Origin: JAXMCI01 sp046349435 | GTDB taxonomy: Bacteria > Pseudomonadota > Alphaproteobacteria > Dongiales > Dongiaceae | Direction of reading: 5' to 3' | Length of the DNA stretch: 64,000 bases | NCBI GenBank assembly: GCA_046349435.1 | Contig: JAXMCI010000020.1 | Span: forward strand, 1 to 64,000 | Shown: piece by piece, positions 50,857-59,700 of the stretch | Numbering within the stretch: the stretch's first letter is position 1 | Layout: each line of letters starts with the position of its first letter | The notes under the pieces: model-generated | The model's database searches: none | What the model was told of the DNA's origin: nothing | The model's input: only the letters and a program-made list of their open reading frames with translations | Translations under genes and position numbers: made by a program

Positions 50857-52035
50857 ATGGCGGCGAGCCCGACCCGCCTCACCCGGATCCAGCGCGCGAT
50901 CGGGCTGCTGCTGCCGGCGATCCTCGGCATCCCGCTCCTGCTCGGCGCGGCGGCGCCGTGGGTGCCGTCCCTGAAGCAGGAGCCGCTGGCCAAGGAGCCG
51001 CCGGCCCCCGATCCGGCCGCGCCGACCTGGACGACGTGGAGGGACCGCTCCTTCCAGCGCGGCCTCGAGGCCTGGCTGACCCAGGCGCTGCCGCCGCGCC
51101 ACGCCGCGGTCGAGCTCGCCAACCAGCTCTCCTACGACCTCTTCGCCGTCTCCCCCATGGACCGCTCGATCGTCGTCGGCCGCGGCGGGGCGCTGTTCTG
51201 GCAATCCTACGTCGAGGCGTGGTGCAGCTCGCGCCCGGATGCCGAGCGGCTGCAGCGACGGGCGGACCGCATCGCCGCGCTGCGCGACCGGTTCGAGCGC
51301 GCGGGCCGGGCGCTGATCGTCCTGATCGCGCCGAGCAAGGCGACGGTGATGCCGGAGCTGCTGCCGGCGGCCTGCCCTCCGCCGGCCGATCCCGCCGGCC
51401 CGCGGCGCCTGCTGGCCGGCGCCCTGGCCGAGCGCGGCGTCCACGTCGTCGACGGGTACGAGGCGGTGATGGCGATGAAGCGGGCCGACCCGCTGCCGCC
51501 GTTCCCGCGCGGCGGGATTCACTGGAGCCGGCTGGCCGCGTGGCGCATGGCGCGCGTGGTGATCGAGGAGGCCGGCAGGATCTCCGGTGTCGATCTCGGC
51601 GGCCTCGCCGTCGGCGAGGTCGGCTGGGACAGCCCGCCGAACGGGGACGATGCCGATCTCGCGATCCTGCTCAATCTCCGCCGGCCGCCGGTGGACTATC
51701 GCGTCGGGCTCGGCACGGTGAGCTGCCGCGCCACGACGGCCGGCGCCGAGAGTACCCTGCTCGCGCTCGGCGGCAGCTTCCTGAAGGGCCCGCTCGGGGC
51801 GATCACGAGGTGCCGGCTGTTCGGTCAGGTCGACTACTTCTACTACTACACCCGGTTCCATCATCGCTGGCCGGAGGACCGCCGCTTCACCGTCGACCGG
51901 GCGGCCATCGACTGGCGGAGCACGCTGGCGCGGACGCGCGTCCTGCTGCTCGAGATGAACGAGGAGCTGATCGCCAAGGGCGGCGACACCGATCTCGACC
52001 GCTTCCTGGACGACGCATTGACGCAGCTGCACTGA
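50857..52035 (+). CDS. AlgX/AlgJ-like SGNH acetyltransferase partner of the MBOAT protein
   Basis: A 392-residue protein with one N-terminal membrane span (about 11-27) and a periplasmic SGNH-like domain. Features are VVGRGGALFWQ, LIAPSKATVMPELLP, the histidine motif RGGIHWSRLAAW, and the serine motif LALGGSFLKG, followed by FYYYTRFHH. It begins two bases after the acyltransferase stop, so the pair forms one polysaccharide O-acylation module. No other polysaccharide genes are near. Confidence 0.8.
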   Translation: MAASPTRLTRIQRAIGLLLPAILGIPLLLGAAAPWVPSLKQEPLAKEPPAPDPAAPTWTTWRDRSFQRGLEAWLTQALPPRHAAVELANQLSYDLFAVSPMDRSIVVGRGGALFWQSYVEAWCSSRPDAERLQRRADRIAALRDRFERAGRALIVLIAPSKATVMPELLPAACPPPADPAGPRRLLAGALAERGVHVVDGYEAVMAMKRADPLPPFPRGGIHWSRLAAWRMARVVIEEAGRISGVDLGGLAVGEVGWDSPPNGDDADLAILLNLRRPPVDYRVGLGTVSCRATTAGAESTLLALGGSFLKGPLGAITRCRLFGQVDYFYYYTRFHHRWPEDRRFTVDRAAIDWRSTLARTRVLLLEMNEELIAKGGDTDLDRFLDDALTQLH

Positions 52036-52201
52036 ACCGGCAAAGGCGGTGTGGGATGCGGCCGGGCGAGCACCTCGCCGGCCGCCCCGCCCTGCCGGCC
52101 GGCGGGCGAGCCCCGGAGAGAACTGCCTTGAGACCCGACGCTCATCACCGTCACCACCCTCGAGACCGGGAAATGCGCAGCCGACCGCCGGAGCCTGCGG
52201 C

Positions 52202-53830
52202 ATGACCACCGTCGGCGAGCTCATCGTCGAGACGCTGGCGGCGCACGGCATCGACCGGGTGTTCTGCGTGCCCGGCGAGAGCTATCTCGGCCTGCTCGAC
52301 GCGCTCTACGGGCGGCGCGACGTCGACACCGTCGTCTGCCGGCACGAGAGCGGCGCCGGCTTCATGGCGCTGGCGGACGCCAGGCTGACGGGGCGGCCCG
52401 GCGTCGCCTGCGTCAGCCGCGGTCCGGGCGCCTGCAATGCCGCGATCGCCGTGCACACCGCGCAGCAGGACGGCGTGCCGTTCCTGCTGCTGATCGGCCA
52501 GGTCGCGACCTGCGACGTCCGCCGGGATTCCTTCCAGGAGATCGACTACGACGCGATGTTCGGGTCGATCGCCAAGTGGACGGCGGAGATCACCGATCCG
52601 CGGCGCGCCGCGGAGACCTTGCTGCGCGCGCTGCAGGCCGCGACCGTCGGCGTTCCCGGGCCGGTCGTCCTCGCGATACCGGAAGACGTCCTGACCGCCC
52701 CGTGCCCGGTCGACGTCGTCAGGCCCCAGTCGGCGGTCGCCGCCGCGCCGGCCCCCGGATCGCTCGCCGAGCTCAGCCGCCGCCTCGCCGCGGCGAGGCG
52801 GCCCCTGGCGATCTCGGGGAGCGGCATCGGCCGGCCGGGCGAGCGCGAGCGGCTGCTCGGGTTCCTGGAGGCGTGGGACCTGCCGTCGGTCGTCGCGTTC
52901 CGCTGCCAGGATCTGCTGCCGAACGGCCATCGCCTCTATGCCGGCGACATGGGCCTGAGCAATCCGGCCGCGCAGATGCGGCTGCTGGAGCAGGCGGACC
53001 TGCTGGTCGTGCTCGGCGCCCGCCTGACGGACATCACGACGCAGGGCTACAGCTTCCCGCAGCTGGTCCGCCCGGCGCAGGCGCTGGTCCATGTTCACGA
53101 GGACCCGGCCGTCATCGGCACGCACTTCGCCAGCGATCTCTCGATCGCCTGCGCGCCGATCGCGCTGATCGATGCGATCGGCCGGCCGGACGGCGTGCTT
53201 CCCGATCGCCGCGAATGGATCGACGCGCTCGCGGCGGAGCGGCGCAGGATCGCGGCCGTGCGGACCTTCGACGTCGACGATGGCGTCCCGTTCGAGCTGG
53301 TGGTCGATCGCCTCGGGCGCCACCTCGCGTCGGACGCGATCGTCACGCTCGATGCCGGCACCTTCGCCGCGCCGGCCTACCGGGTCATCGAATTCAGGCC
53401 GCCGCAGCGACTGCTCGCCCCGATCTCCGGCGCGATGGGATTCGGGATCCCGGCGGCCGTCGCGGCCGGCCTGCGGGCGCCCGGGCGGCAGGTGGTCTGC
53501 CTCGTCGGCGATGGCGGGTTGCTGATGACCGGCGGCGAGCTGGCGGTGGCGATCGAGCGCCGGCTGCCGCTCAAGATCATCGTCTCCGAGAACCGCGCCT
53601 ATGGGTCGATCCGGATCCACCAGGAGAGGAACTACCCCGGGCGAAGCGTCGGGACCAGCTTCGCCAATCCCGACCTCGGGCTGATCGGCAGAGCCTACGG
53701 CTTCGCCACGACGCGGATCGGCACGGTGGCCGGCCTGGAGGGGCTGCCGGCGCTTCTCGATGCGCCCGACCCGCAGCTCGTCATCGTGGAGACCAGCATG
53801 GCGGCCGTCATGCCGAGCCGCACGGCATAG
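52202..53830 (+). CDS. thiamine diphosphate-dependent enzyme (acetolactate synthase/benzoylformate decarboxylase family)
   Basis: A 542-residue three-domain ThDP enzyme. The catalytic glutamate is E49 in CRHESGAGFMA. The central domain has the VVLGARLTD motif, and the ThDP/Mg motif begins GDGGLLMTGGELAVA and ends SENRAYGSI. The ATG at 52202 begins the family-like TVGELIVETLAAHGIDRVFCVPG. Many such single-gene proteins are not true acetolactate synthases; the substrate is unknown. No regulatory ilvH-like subunit is adjacent. Confidence 0.85.
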   Translation: MTTVGELIVETLAAHGIDRVFCVPGESYLGLLDALYGRRDVDTVVCRHESGAGFMALADARLTGRPGVACVSRGPGACNAAIAVHTAQQDGVPFLLLIGQVATCDVRRDSFQEIDYDAMFGSIAKWTAEITDPRRAAETLLRALQAATVGVPGPVVLAIPEDVLTAPCPVDVVRPQSAVAAAPAPGSLAELSRRLAAARRPLAISGSGIGRPGERERLLGFLEAWDLPSVVAFRCQDLLPNGHRLYAGDMGLSNPAAQMRLLEQADLLVVLGARLTDITTQGYSFPQLVRPAQALVHVHEDPAVIGTHFASDLSIACAPIALIDAIGRPDGVLPDRREWIDALAAERRRIAAVRTFDVDDGVPFELVVDRLGRHLASDAIVTLDAGTFAAPAYRVIEFRPPQRLLAPISGAMGFGIPAAVAAGLRAPGRQVVCLVGDGGLLMTGGELAVAIERRLPLKIIVSENRAYGSIRIHQERNYPGRSVGTSFANPDLGLIGRAYGFATTRIGTVAGLEGLPALLDAPDPQLVIVETSMAAVMPSRTA

Positions 53831-53925
53831 CTGCGCCGGCGGCCGCAGGTCCGGCATCCCCGTCGGCCTGCCCGGCGTGACCGGCACGATCGGCGCTCGC
53901 GCCGCCGGCTCCCGCGTCGGCTGCA

Positions 53926-53976
53926 GGGGTGGGATCGGCATGGCTCTCTGCTCATTTTCGATGAGAGCGCCACCCC
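53926..53976 (+). other. two-stem hairpin upstream of the 2OG oxygenase gene
   Basis: The outer stem 53926-53932 with 53970-53976 (GGGGTGG/CCACCCC) encloses 53943-53948 with 53963-53968 (GCTCTC/GAGAGC). An alternative inner stem CTCAT/ATGAG (53951-53955, 53961-53965) competes with the second. It may end the ThDP gene's transcript or shape the leader of the next gene. No U-tract was seen. Confidence 0.3.
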
Positions 53977-54017
53977 GGCCCGATTGGTAAAATCAGTTAG
54001 TTAGGAGGAGGTGACGC

Positions 54018-54707
54018 ATGAGCATGCGGCAGCTGGGCGCGGATCTGCGGGCCGTCGGCGCCGGCGCGCCGGCGGCCGACGCACTACTGGATTTCGGACG
54101 GCTTGCCGCGGCGCCCCTGCTGAGCGAGCCCTGCGACCACGTCGTGGTCCAAGGTTTCGTGCGGCCGGCGGCGCTGCAGGCGATCAACGCGGACTATCCG
54201 ACGATCGCCGATCCCGGAAACTTCCCGCTCGAGGGACTGAGCTACGGACCGGGCTTCCGCGCCTTCGTCGCCGCGATGACCGGTGAGGCGATGCGGCGGT
54301 GCTTCGGCGCCAAGTTCGGCGTGGACCTCGGCCCCTATCCCACGCAGATGACGGTGCGCCGCTTCGCGGCCCCGGACGACGGCTACATTCACAACGATTC
54401 CGTGACCAAGAAGATCACCGTTCTCGTTTACCTCAACAGGGACTGGCACCAGCCGGGCGGCCGGCTGCGCATGCTGCGCTCCGAGCACGATATCGACGAC
54501 TACCTGACCGAGGTCGAGCCGGCCGGCGGAACGCTGCTGGCCTTTCGCCGGAATGAACGCTCGTTCCATGGCTTCAGTCGCTGCGAGGGCGAGCGGCGGA
54601 GCGTGCAGATGTGCTGGGTCGAGCCCAAGCGGCTCGAGCGCGGCGCGAAGAAGAAGCGCGGGCCGGTGCGCAAGCTGCTGAAGCGCTGGTTGCGAGGCAC
54701 CAAGTAG
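54018..54707 (+). CDS. 2-oxoglutarate/Fe(II)-dependent oxygenase
   Basis: A 229-residue double-stranded beta-helix oxygenase. The iron ligands are H125-N-D127 and H184 (RSFHGFS), and R194 is placed to bind 2-oxoglutarate. The ribosome site TTAGGAGGAGGTGA is the strongest in the window. The C-terminus is Lys/Arg-rich (KKKRGPVRKLLKRWL), which may bind a polyanion or membrane surface. The substrate is unknown; prolyl-hydroxylase-like and SM-20-like proteins have the same core. Confidence 0.8.
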   Translation: MSMRQLGADLRAVGAGAPAADALLDFGRLAAAPLLSEPCDHVVVQGFVRPAALQAINADYPTIADPGNFPLEGLSYGPGFRAFVAAMTGEAMRRCFGAKFGVDLGPYPTQMTVRRFAAPDDGYIHNDSVTKKITVLVYLNRDWHQPGGRLRMLRSEHDIDDYLTEVEPAGGTLLAFRRNERSFHGFSRCEGERRSVQMCWVEPKRLERGAKKKRGPVRKLLKRWLRGTK

Positions 54708-54803
54708 CGAGGCCGGGTCTCTGCGGGGCCCGTCCGGCTGGGCGAGCCGCCGGGCGGCTGCAAATGCCTCTTGTTCGTAGCATCCGGATCCCGCTAGGAT
54801 GAC

Positions 54804-55997
54804 ATGTCACCGAGCGCGATCTGGGAGACCGGAGTGAGCCAGGGCAGCGGCGGCCTCGCCGAGATGGAGATCGACACCGAGACCATCCGGTCGAACTACC
54901 GGGAGATCGAGCGGCGGGTCGGCGCCGGCACGCGGGTCATGCCGTCGCTCAAGGCCGACGCCTACGGCTACGGCGCGCTCGAGGTGGCGAAGATCACCGC
55001 CCGGCTCGGCGCCTTCGGCCTCTTCACCGGCAATATCGGCGAGGCGATCGCCATGCGGCAGGCGGGTCTCGGCCTGCCGATCGTCATCTTCGGCGCCTAC
55101 CTGCCGGACGAGGTGCCGCGGCTGCTGGCGCACGACCTGATCCCGACCGTCTACAACCTGGAACTGGCGCGCGCGGTCGGCAGTGCCGCGCAGCAGCCGC
55201 GCGAGGTCTACGTCAAGGTCGATTGCGGGCTCGGCCGGCTGGGCGTCCCGCTGGAGGATGCGGTCGAGCTGATCCAGGCGGTCGCCCGGCTGGACCGGGT
55301 GATCGTCGGCGGCCTCTACACCCACCTGCCCTTCGGCGACGCCGCCGGCTGCGACTGGGCCCGCCGGCAGCTCGGCCTGTTCGATGCGCTGCTCCGGCGG
55401 CTCGCCGATGCCGGGATCCGGCCGCCGGTGACCCAGGCGCGGGCCAGCTCGGCGGTGGCGGCGGGCCTGGGCGATGCCGCGAACGCGGTCTGCGTCGGCC
55501 ACCTGCTCTACGGCCTGTCGCCCTTCTCCGACGACACGGCCTTCGACCTCGGCGGCTTCCGGCCGGCGCTGCGGCGGATCCGGTCGCGCCTGATCCATGT
55601 CGGCCGGCACGGGCAGGGTTCCGACCTGGCGATCGGCGGCCTCTACGGCGTGCGCCAGGGCAAGGTGATGGGCGTGCTGCCCGTCGGGCTGTCGTCCGGC
55701 CTCGGCACGCTGAAGCAGCCGGGCACGGCGACCGCCCTGGTGCGCGGCCGCCCGGTGCCGGTGGTGAGCATCTCGCTGGAGCATACCACCCTCGACCTCG
55801 GCGACGCGGCGGACTGCGTGCCCGGCGACGAGGTGGTGCTGGTCGACGAGGCCGGGGAGCGCGGCGCGCTCCGGCGGTTCGCCGCCGCCCAGGGGCGGAC
55901 GCCGCTGGAGGCGATGGCCAACATGTCGGCGCGCTGGCAGCGCAGCTACGCCGATTCCGCGCATGACATCTGGGCGACCTTCAACCAGTCGTCGTAG
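54804..55997 (+). CDS. alanine racemase-fold PLP protein, divergent active site
   Basis: A 397-residue fold-type III PLP protein. The Schiff-base lysine K50 (PSLKADAYGYG) and the VDCGLGRLG segment are kept. The arginine that contacts the PLP ring nitrogen in alanine racemase (RPGIxLYG) is replaced: the text is VCVGHLLYG. GYADG becomes GLSSG and the SMDQ loop becomes SLEH. It is therefore unlikely to be a normal alanine racemase; a related racemase, epimerase or decarboxylase-like role is possible. It is followed 11 bases later by the PhyH gene, so the two are probably one unit. Confidence 0.78.
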   Translation: MSPSAIWETGVSQGSGGLAEMEIDTETIRSNYREIERRVGAGTRVMPSLKADAYGYGALEVAKITARLGAFGLFTGNIGEAIAMRQAGLGLPIVIFGAYLPDEVPRLLAHDLIPTVYNLELARAVGSAAQQPREVYVKVDCGLGRLGVPLEDAVELIQAVARLDRVIVGGLYTHLPFGDAAGCDWARRQLGLFDALLRRLADAGIRPPVTQARASSAVAAGLGDAANAVCVGHLLYGLSPFSDDTAFDLGGFRPALRRIRSRLIHVGRHGQGSDLAIGGLYGVRQGKVMGVLPVGLSSGLGTLKQPGTATALVRGRPVPVVSISLEHTTLDLGDAADCVPGDEVVLVDEAGERGALRRFAAAQGRTPLEAMANMSARWQRSYADSAHDIWATFNQSS

Positions 55998-56008
55998 GGA
56001 GTGCAGCC

Positions 56009-56800
56009 ATGGGAACGCAAGGCATGCTGAGCGAGACGCAGCTCGAGGAATACCGCCGGACCGGCTTCACCTTCCTGCCGGGGCTGATCGCGAGCGACGA
56101 GATCGCCGCGGTGCGCCAGCGCATCCTCGAGCTCTGCCGCGAGCGGCGGCGCGAGGTGATCGTCGAGAAGGACGGCAAGACCGTGCGCTCGGTGATGAAC
56201 GGCCACGTCTTCGACGACGTTCTCGGCCGCTTCGTGCGCCATCCCCGGCTGATCAACGCCGCCCGGCAGATCGTCGGCAGCGACGTCTACATCTTCCAGA
56301 GCATCGTCAACCTGAAATGGCCGTTCACCGGCGACATCTGGCCGTGGCACCAGGACTATCCCACCTACCTCGAGGATGACGGGATGCCCGAGCCGCGCGC
56401 CGTCAACGTGCTGGTCTTCTTCGAGGAGGTCGGCGAGTTCAACGGCCCGCTGATGCTGATCCCGGGCACCCATGGCGGCAAGGCGCACGTGATGGACATC
56501 GACACCACCTCGACCAGCTATCCCGGCCGCTGGATCTCCCGGGACTGGGTCGAGCAGTACGCCAGGGAGCGCGGCATCGCCGCGCCGAAGGGCCCGGCCG
56601 GCTCGGTGATCTTCGCCCACACCAACATCGTCCACGGGTCGGGCCCGAACCTGTCGCCCTGGGGCCGCATGCTGATGTCGCTGACGCTGAACTCGGTCGA
56701 GAACCGGCACACCGGGTCGCGCCGGCCCGACTGGATCGTGCTGCGCGACACCACGCCGGTGGTGCCGATCGACGAGTCGCAGCTGGCGCGCCAGGCCTGA
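56009..56800 (+). CDS. phytanoyl-CoA dioxygenase (PhyH) family oxygenase, EctD-like
   Basis: A 263-residue 2-oxoglutarate/Fe(II) dioxygenase. Iron ligands are H114-Q-D116 and H209, with R220 for 2-oxoglutarate. The region WPWHQDY...DDGMPEPRA...NGPLMLIPGTH is strikingly like ectoine hydroxylase EctD, but the WHSDFETWH-type EctD signature is not exact. A small amino-acid-like substrate is likely. It is coupled to the racemase-fold gene and followed 20 bases later by a GntR gene. Confidence 0.83.
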   Translation: MGTQGMLSETQLEEYRRTGFTFLPGLIASDEIAAVRQRILELCRERRREVIVEKDGKTVRSVMNGHVFDDVLGRFVRHPRLINAARQIVGSDVYIFQSIVNLKWPFTGDIWPWHQDYPTYLEDDGMPEPRAVNVLVFFEEVGEFNGPLMLIPGTHGGKAHVMDIDTTSTSYPGRWISRDWVEQYARERGIAAPKGPAGSVIFAHTNIVHGSGPNLSPWGRMLMSLTLNSVENRHTGSRRPDWIVLRDTTPVVPIDESQLARQA

Positions 56801-56820
56801 GCGGTCCCGCGGGGGAGGCG

Positions 56821-57609
56821 ATGAGCGGGCCGGCCGAAGCCGCCGCGAAGCTGCGCGCCGCCGCGCCGCGCGGCCTGACCGACGCGGCCTACGACGCGAT
56901 CAAGCGGGAGATCATCGAGTGCCGCGTGGCGCCGGGCGCCACGGTGTCGCAGGAAGCGCTGATGGACTCGCTGGCGCTGACCAAGGCGGCGGTGCGCGGC
57001 GCCCTCGCCCGGCTGGACCAGGAGGGCCTGATCCAGCCTCTGCCGCGCCGCGGCTATCGCGTGGCGCCGATCTCGCTGCACGACATCGAGGAGATCTTCG
57101 CGGTGCGCGAGCTGGTCGAGCCGGCGGTCACCCGCCTGGCCGCGGCCCGCATGACGACCGGCGCGCTGGCGACCCTGCGCCGCCTGGCGGCGATCAGCTT
57201 CCGCCCCGGCCAGCGCGACACCCAGCGCCGCTACATCCAGGCCAATCGCGACTTCCACCTGACGATCGCGCTGTGCGGCGGCAACGGGCGGCTCCATCGG
57301 ATGCTGGCGCAGATCCTGGACGAGTTCGCGCGCATCACCTTCCTCACCATGGGCGCGGTCGACGAGAGCGAGAACTGGCGCCTCGGCCACGAGGCGATCC
57401 TCGAGGCGCTGGCGCGGGGCGACGCGGCGGCGGCGGAGAGCAGCTGCCGCGGCGAGCTCACCGCGGCCCGCCGCGCCATGCTGTCGGCGGTCATCGCGAG
57501 CAGCGGCATCAGCCGGGTGAACATCGCACGGCCGGGCGAAGCCTGGCGGACGACGTCAAGGGACAGCTCAACGCCGCCGGCATCACGGAGGCGCTCTTCG
57601 ACTCCGTGA
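56821..57609 (+). CDS. GntR-family regulator, FCD type, with 3' end fused to foreign sequence
   Basis: A 262-residue regulator. The winged helix (VSQEALMDSLALTKAAVRGALARLDQEGLI) and FCD domain with metal-site histidines (NRDFHLTIALCGGNGRL) are complete up to about residue 237 (SGISRVNIARPG). The last 25 residues (WRTTSRDSSTPPASRR) have no family similarity and come from reading the livK remnant out of frame. The protein may still work. It most likely controls the racemase-fold and PhyH genes upstream. Confidence 0.82.
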   Translation: MSGPAEAAAKLRAAAPRGLTDAAYDAIKREIIECRVAPGATVSQEALMDSLALTKAAVRGALARLDQEGLIQPLPRRGYRVAPISLHDIEEIFAVRELVEPAVTRLAAARMTTGALATLRRLAAISFRPGQRDTQRRYIQANRDFHLTIALCGGNGRLHRMLAQILDEFARITFLTMGAVDESENWRLGHEAILEALARGDAAAAESSCRGELTAARRAMLSAVIASSGISRVNIARPGEAWRTTSRDSSTPPASRRRSSTP

Positions 57610-58118
57610 ACCAGGGCGACCGCGATTTCTCGGCGGCGATCGGCAAGATGAAGGCGGCCGGCGTCGAGGCGATCTACTATGGCGGCTACCATACGGAAGC
57701 CGCGCTGATCGCCCGGCAGTCGGCCGAGGCCGGGCTGAAGGCGCAGCTGATCGGACCCGACTCGCTGATGACCAGCGAGTTCTGGTCGATCTCGGGGCCG
57801 GGCGGCGAAGGCGTGCTGATGACCTTCGCGCCCGATCCGACCATCGCGCCTGAGGCCAAGGCGATCGTCGAGCGCTTCAAGGCCCAGGGCTTCAATCCCG
57901 AGGGCTACACGCTCTACAGCTACGCGGCCATGCAGGTCTACGCCCAGGGCGCGCAGTGGGCGGGATCGCTCGACAACCAGAAGATCGCCGAGGCGCTGCA
58001 TGGCGGCCGGTCGATCGACACCGTCATCGGCAAGATCGGCTACGACAAGAAGGGCGACATCGTCGAGCCGCAGTTCATCCTCTACGTCTGGCACGACGGC
58101 AAGTACAAGCCGCTCTGA
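57543..58118 (+). pseudogene. C-terminal half of a branched-chain amino acid ABC binding protein (LivK-like), 5' part lost
   Basis: About 190 codons encode LADDVKGQLNAAG, then YYGGYHTEAALIARQ, then GEGVLMTFAPDP and the typical end VWHDGKYKPL. These match the second lobe of a LivK/leucine-binding protein of about 370 residues. There is no signal peptide, first lobe or start codon. The fragment begins inside the 3' end of the GntR gene in another frame. It is a decapitated gene left by a deletion or recombination that joined it to the regulator. Confidence 0.82.
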
Positions 58119-58144
58119 TCAGGCACCTCCGGCGAGACGCGCGA

Positions 58145-58180
58145 GCGAGTGGCCGCCCCCGGGCAGTGGTGGCCACTCGC
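58145..58180. terminator. strong hairpin between convergent genes
   Basis: Arms 58145-58154 and 58171-58180 pair perfectly (10 bp), and three further inner pairs are possible. It lies in the 100-base space between the end of the livK remnant and the end of the minus-strand lipoprotein gene, as expected for a bidirectional terminator. Confidence 0.55.
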
Positions 58181-58218
58181 CTGCCGCGCCGGCACCCCCT
58201 GCCCTGCCGCGGGTCCCG

Positions 58219-58599
58219 CTACTCCACGCGATAGGGAACGATGATCGAAGCGCCCTCGGCGAAGATGACGCAGTCGTCGCCGCAGGCGATCCGCGCCTGC
58301 TGCGAGATCTGCGCGTTCTGGCAGGGCCGCGCTGCGGTGAGGGCCTCGGAGTTGGCGCAGTAGACGTACTGCGCCCGACGGCCGTCCCGCGAGACGGCGA
58401 AGGCGCCGGGCATGCCCTCCCCGACATATTGCTGGTACCAGGCCCAGACCTGCTTGGTGATGACGATCTGCGATTGCGGCGCGCCGTTCGCAGCCGGGCC
58501 GCTCCCGCCCGAGCAGGCCGAAGCGGCCAGGCCGATCCCCAGGAGAGCGAGCAGGGAGGCCGCGAGCCGGATCCGGTGACCTGCAGATCTCATGGTCAT
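58219..58599 (-). CDS. small lipoprotein of unknown function
   Basis: A 126-residue protein. The N-terminus has a basic start, a hydrophobic core (LAASLLALLGIGLAASAC) and a lipobox-like ASAC, then a Gly/Ser-rich tether. The mature part has four further cysteines (VYCANSE, RPCQNAQ, ACGDDC), suggesting two disulfides. I do not recognise the family. The ATG at 58599 has a GGGAGA ribosome site. Confidence 0.6.
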   Translation of the reverse strand: MTMRSAGHRIRLAASLLALLGIGLAASACSGGSGPAANGAPQSQIVITKQVWAWYQQYVGEGMPGAFAVSRDGRRAQYVYCANSEALTAARPCQNAQISQQARIACGDDCVIFAEGASIIVPYRVE

Positions 58600-59121
58600 G
58601 ACGATCTCCCTCGCAATAAGACGATCGGCGTTGCGCAGCAGGAAGCCGCGGCGGGCCGAAGTGCAGACTTGGTTTCGACGGCCGTGACCGACGGCAGCCC
58701 GCGCGCGAGCCGGCCCCGATCTTGCGGGACGACCCCGGAAAGACGCACGGTGCCGGGCTGCCAGCGAAGGCCGGGCCAGGGGCCGCGCCAGCGCGGCGCG
58801 GACGCTGCATCCTGCGAGCGAAGCGGCTGCTGCGCGGGTCGGTGGCTGGCGGGCTCGCGAGCGCGGACCGCAGCAATCCGCACGTTCTTCCACAATTGCG
58901 GCGCGGACCCTCGAGACGCCGCGACTGCGATCCGGGCCGGCTCCCGCGCGCACATCGACCCAACCCCCACGCGAACTTGTGGTCAGGCTAGGCGGCGCCG
59001 GGTCCGCGCGTCAAGTGCAAATCACGCCGCCGAAACGCGCGCCGCGTGTGGCGGCCACGGTGGCGAGGCGCGGCAGGAAGGTGTTCGTGCCGCCGAGGGC
59101 GTGCCGCAGGGGGCGCGCCGC
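58600..59121. other. intergenic region without a recognisable gene
   Basis: About 520 bases between the start of the lipoprotein gene and the end of a response-regulator gene on the same strand. Both strands read as Arg/Ala/Pro-rich text without family likeness. No tRNA, repeat or strong hairpin was found. It should contain the lipoprotein promoter. Confidence 0.45.
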
Positions 59122-59532
59122 TCAGCGTCGTGCCGCCGCTCCCGAGTTGCCGGCCGGCTGGTCGTGCTGCTCTGCCAGAAGCTGCGTCACCGTCGCCAGG
59201 CAGCGTTGTTCCGAGAGCGGCTTCTCCAGCACAGGCCGGTCCAGCAGATCGGCGGGCAGCATGCCACTGTGCGCATCGCCGGTGACGAAGGCGAAGGGGA
59301 TGCCGCGGCGCCGCAGCGCGTAGGCGACCGGCGTCGACAGCGCGCCGCGCAGATCGAGATCGAGCAGCGCGCAGTCGATCGCCGCGGCGCTGGCGAGCTC
59401 GACCGCCGGCCGCAGCCGGCCGACCGGGCCGACCACCTCGTAGCCCGCGCCGCGAAGCATCAGCTCGATGTCCATGGCGACCAGCAGGACGTCCTCGACA
59501 ACCAGGACGCGCGGCACGGAAGATAACTCCAT
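59122..59532 (-). CDS. single-domain response regulator (REC only)
   Basis: A 136-residue receiver domain. The acidic pocket is E13-D14, the phospho-acceptor D58 (LLDLDL), the switch threonine T84 (FVTG) and the lysine K104 (LEKP). There is no output domain. Stand-alone receivers of this kind often work with HWE-type histidine kinases or as phosphate sinks. No kinase gene is in the window. It is divergent from the hypothetical secreted protein gene. Confidence 0.85.
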   Translation of the reverse strand: MELSSVPRVLVVEDVLLVAMDIELMLRGAGYEVVGPVGRLRPAVELASAAAIDCALLDLDLRGALSTPVAYALRRRGIPFAFVTGDAHSGMLPADLLDRPVLEKPLSEQRCLATVTQLLAEQHDQPAGNSGAAARR

Positions 59533-59700
59533 AGAGCGATAAAGCCGGTTCGGGCGGCCCGGGTTTCTCGACCTTCATAGGAATTTGTTCGTGGGTCGGC
59601 ACGATCCGTCGCGGCGCCGGCGCGGCCGCCCCCGCCGCTTGCCAGCCCGGCCCGATTGGTGGAGCATCGTCCGACCGGCCGCCGCTGTGTCCACCCGCCA

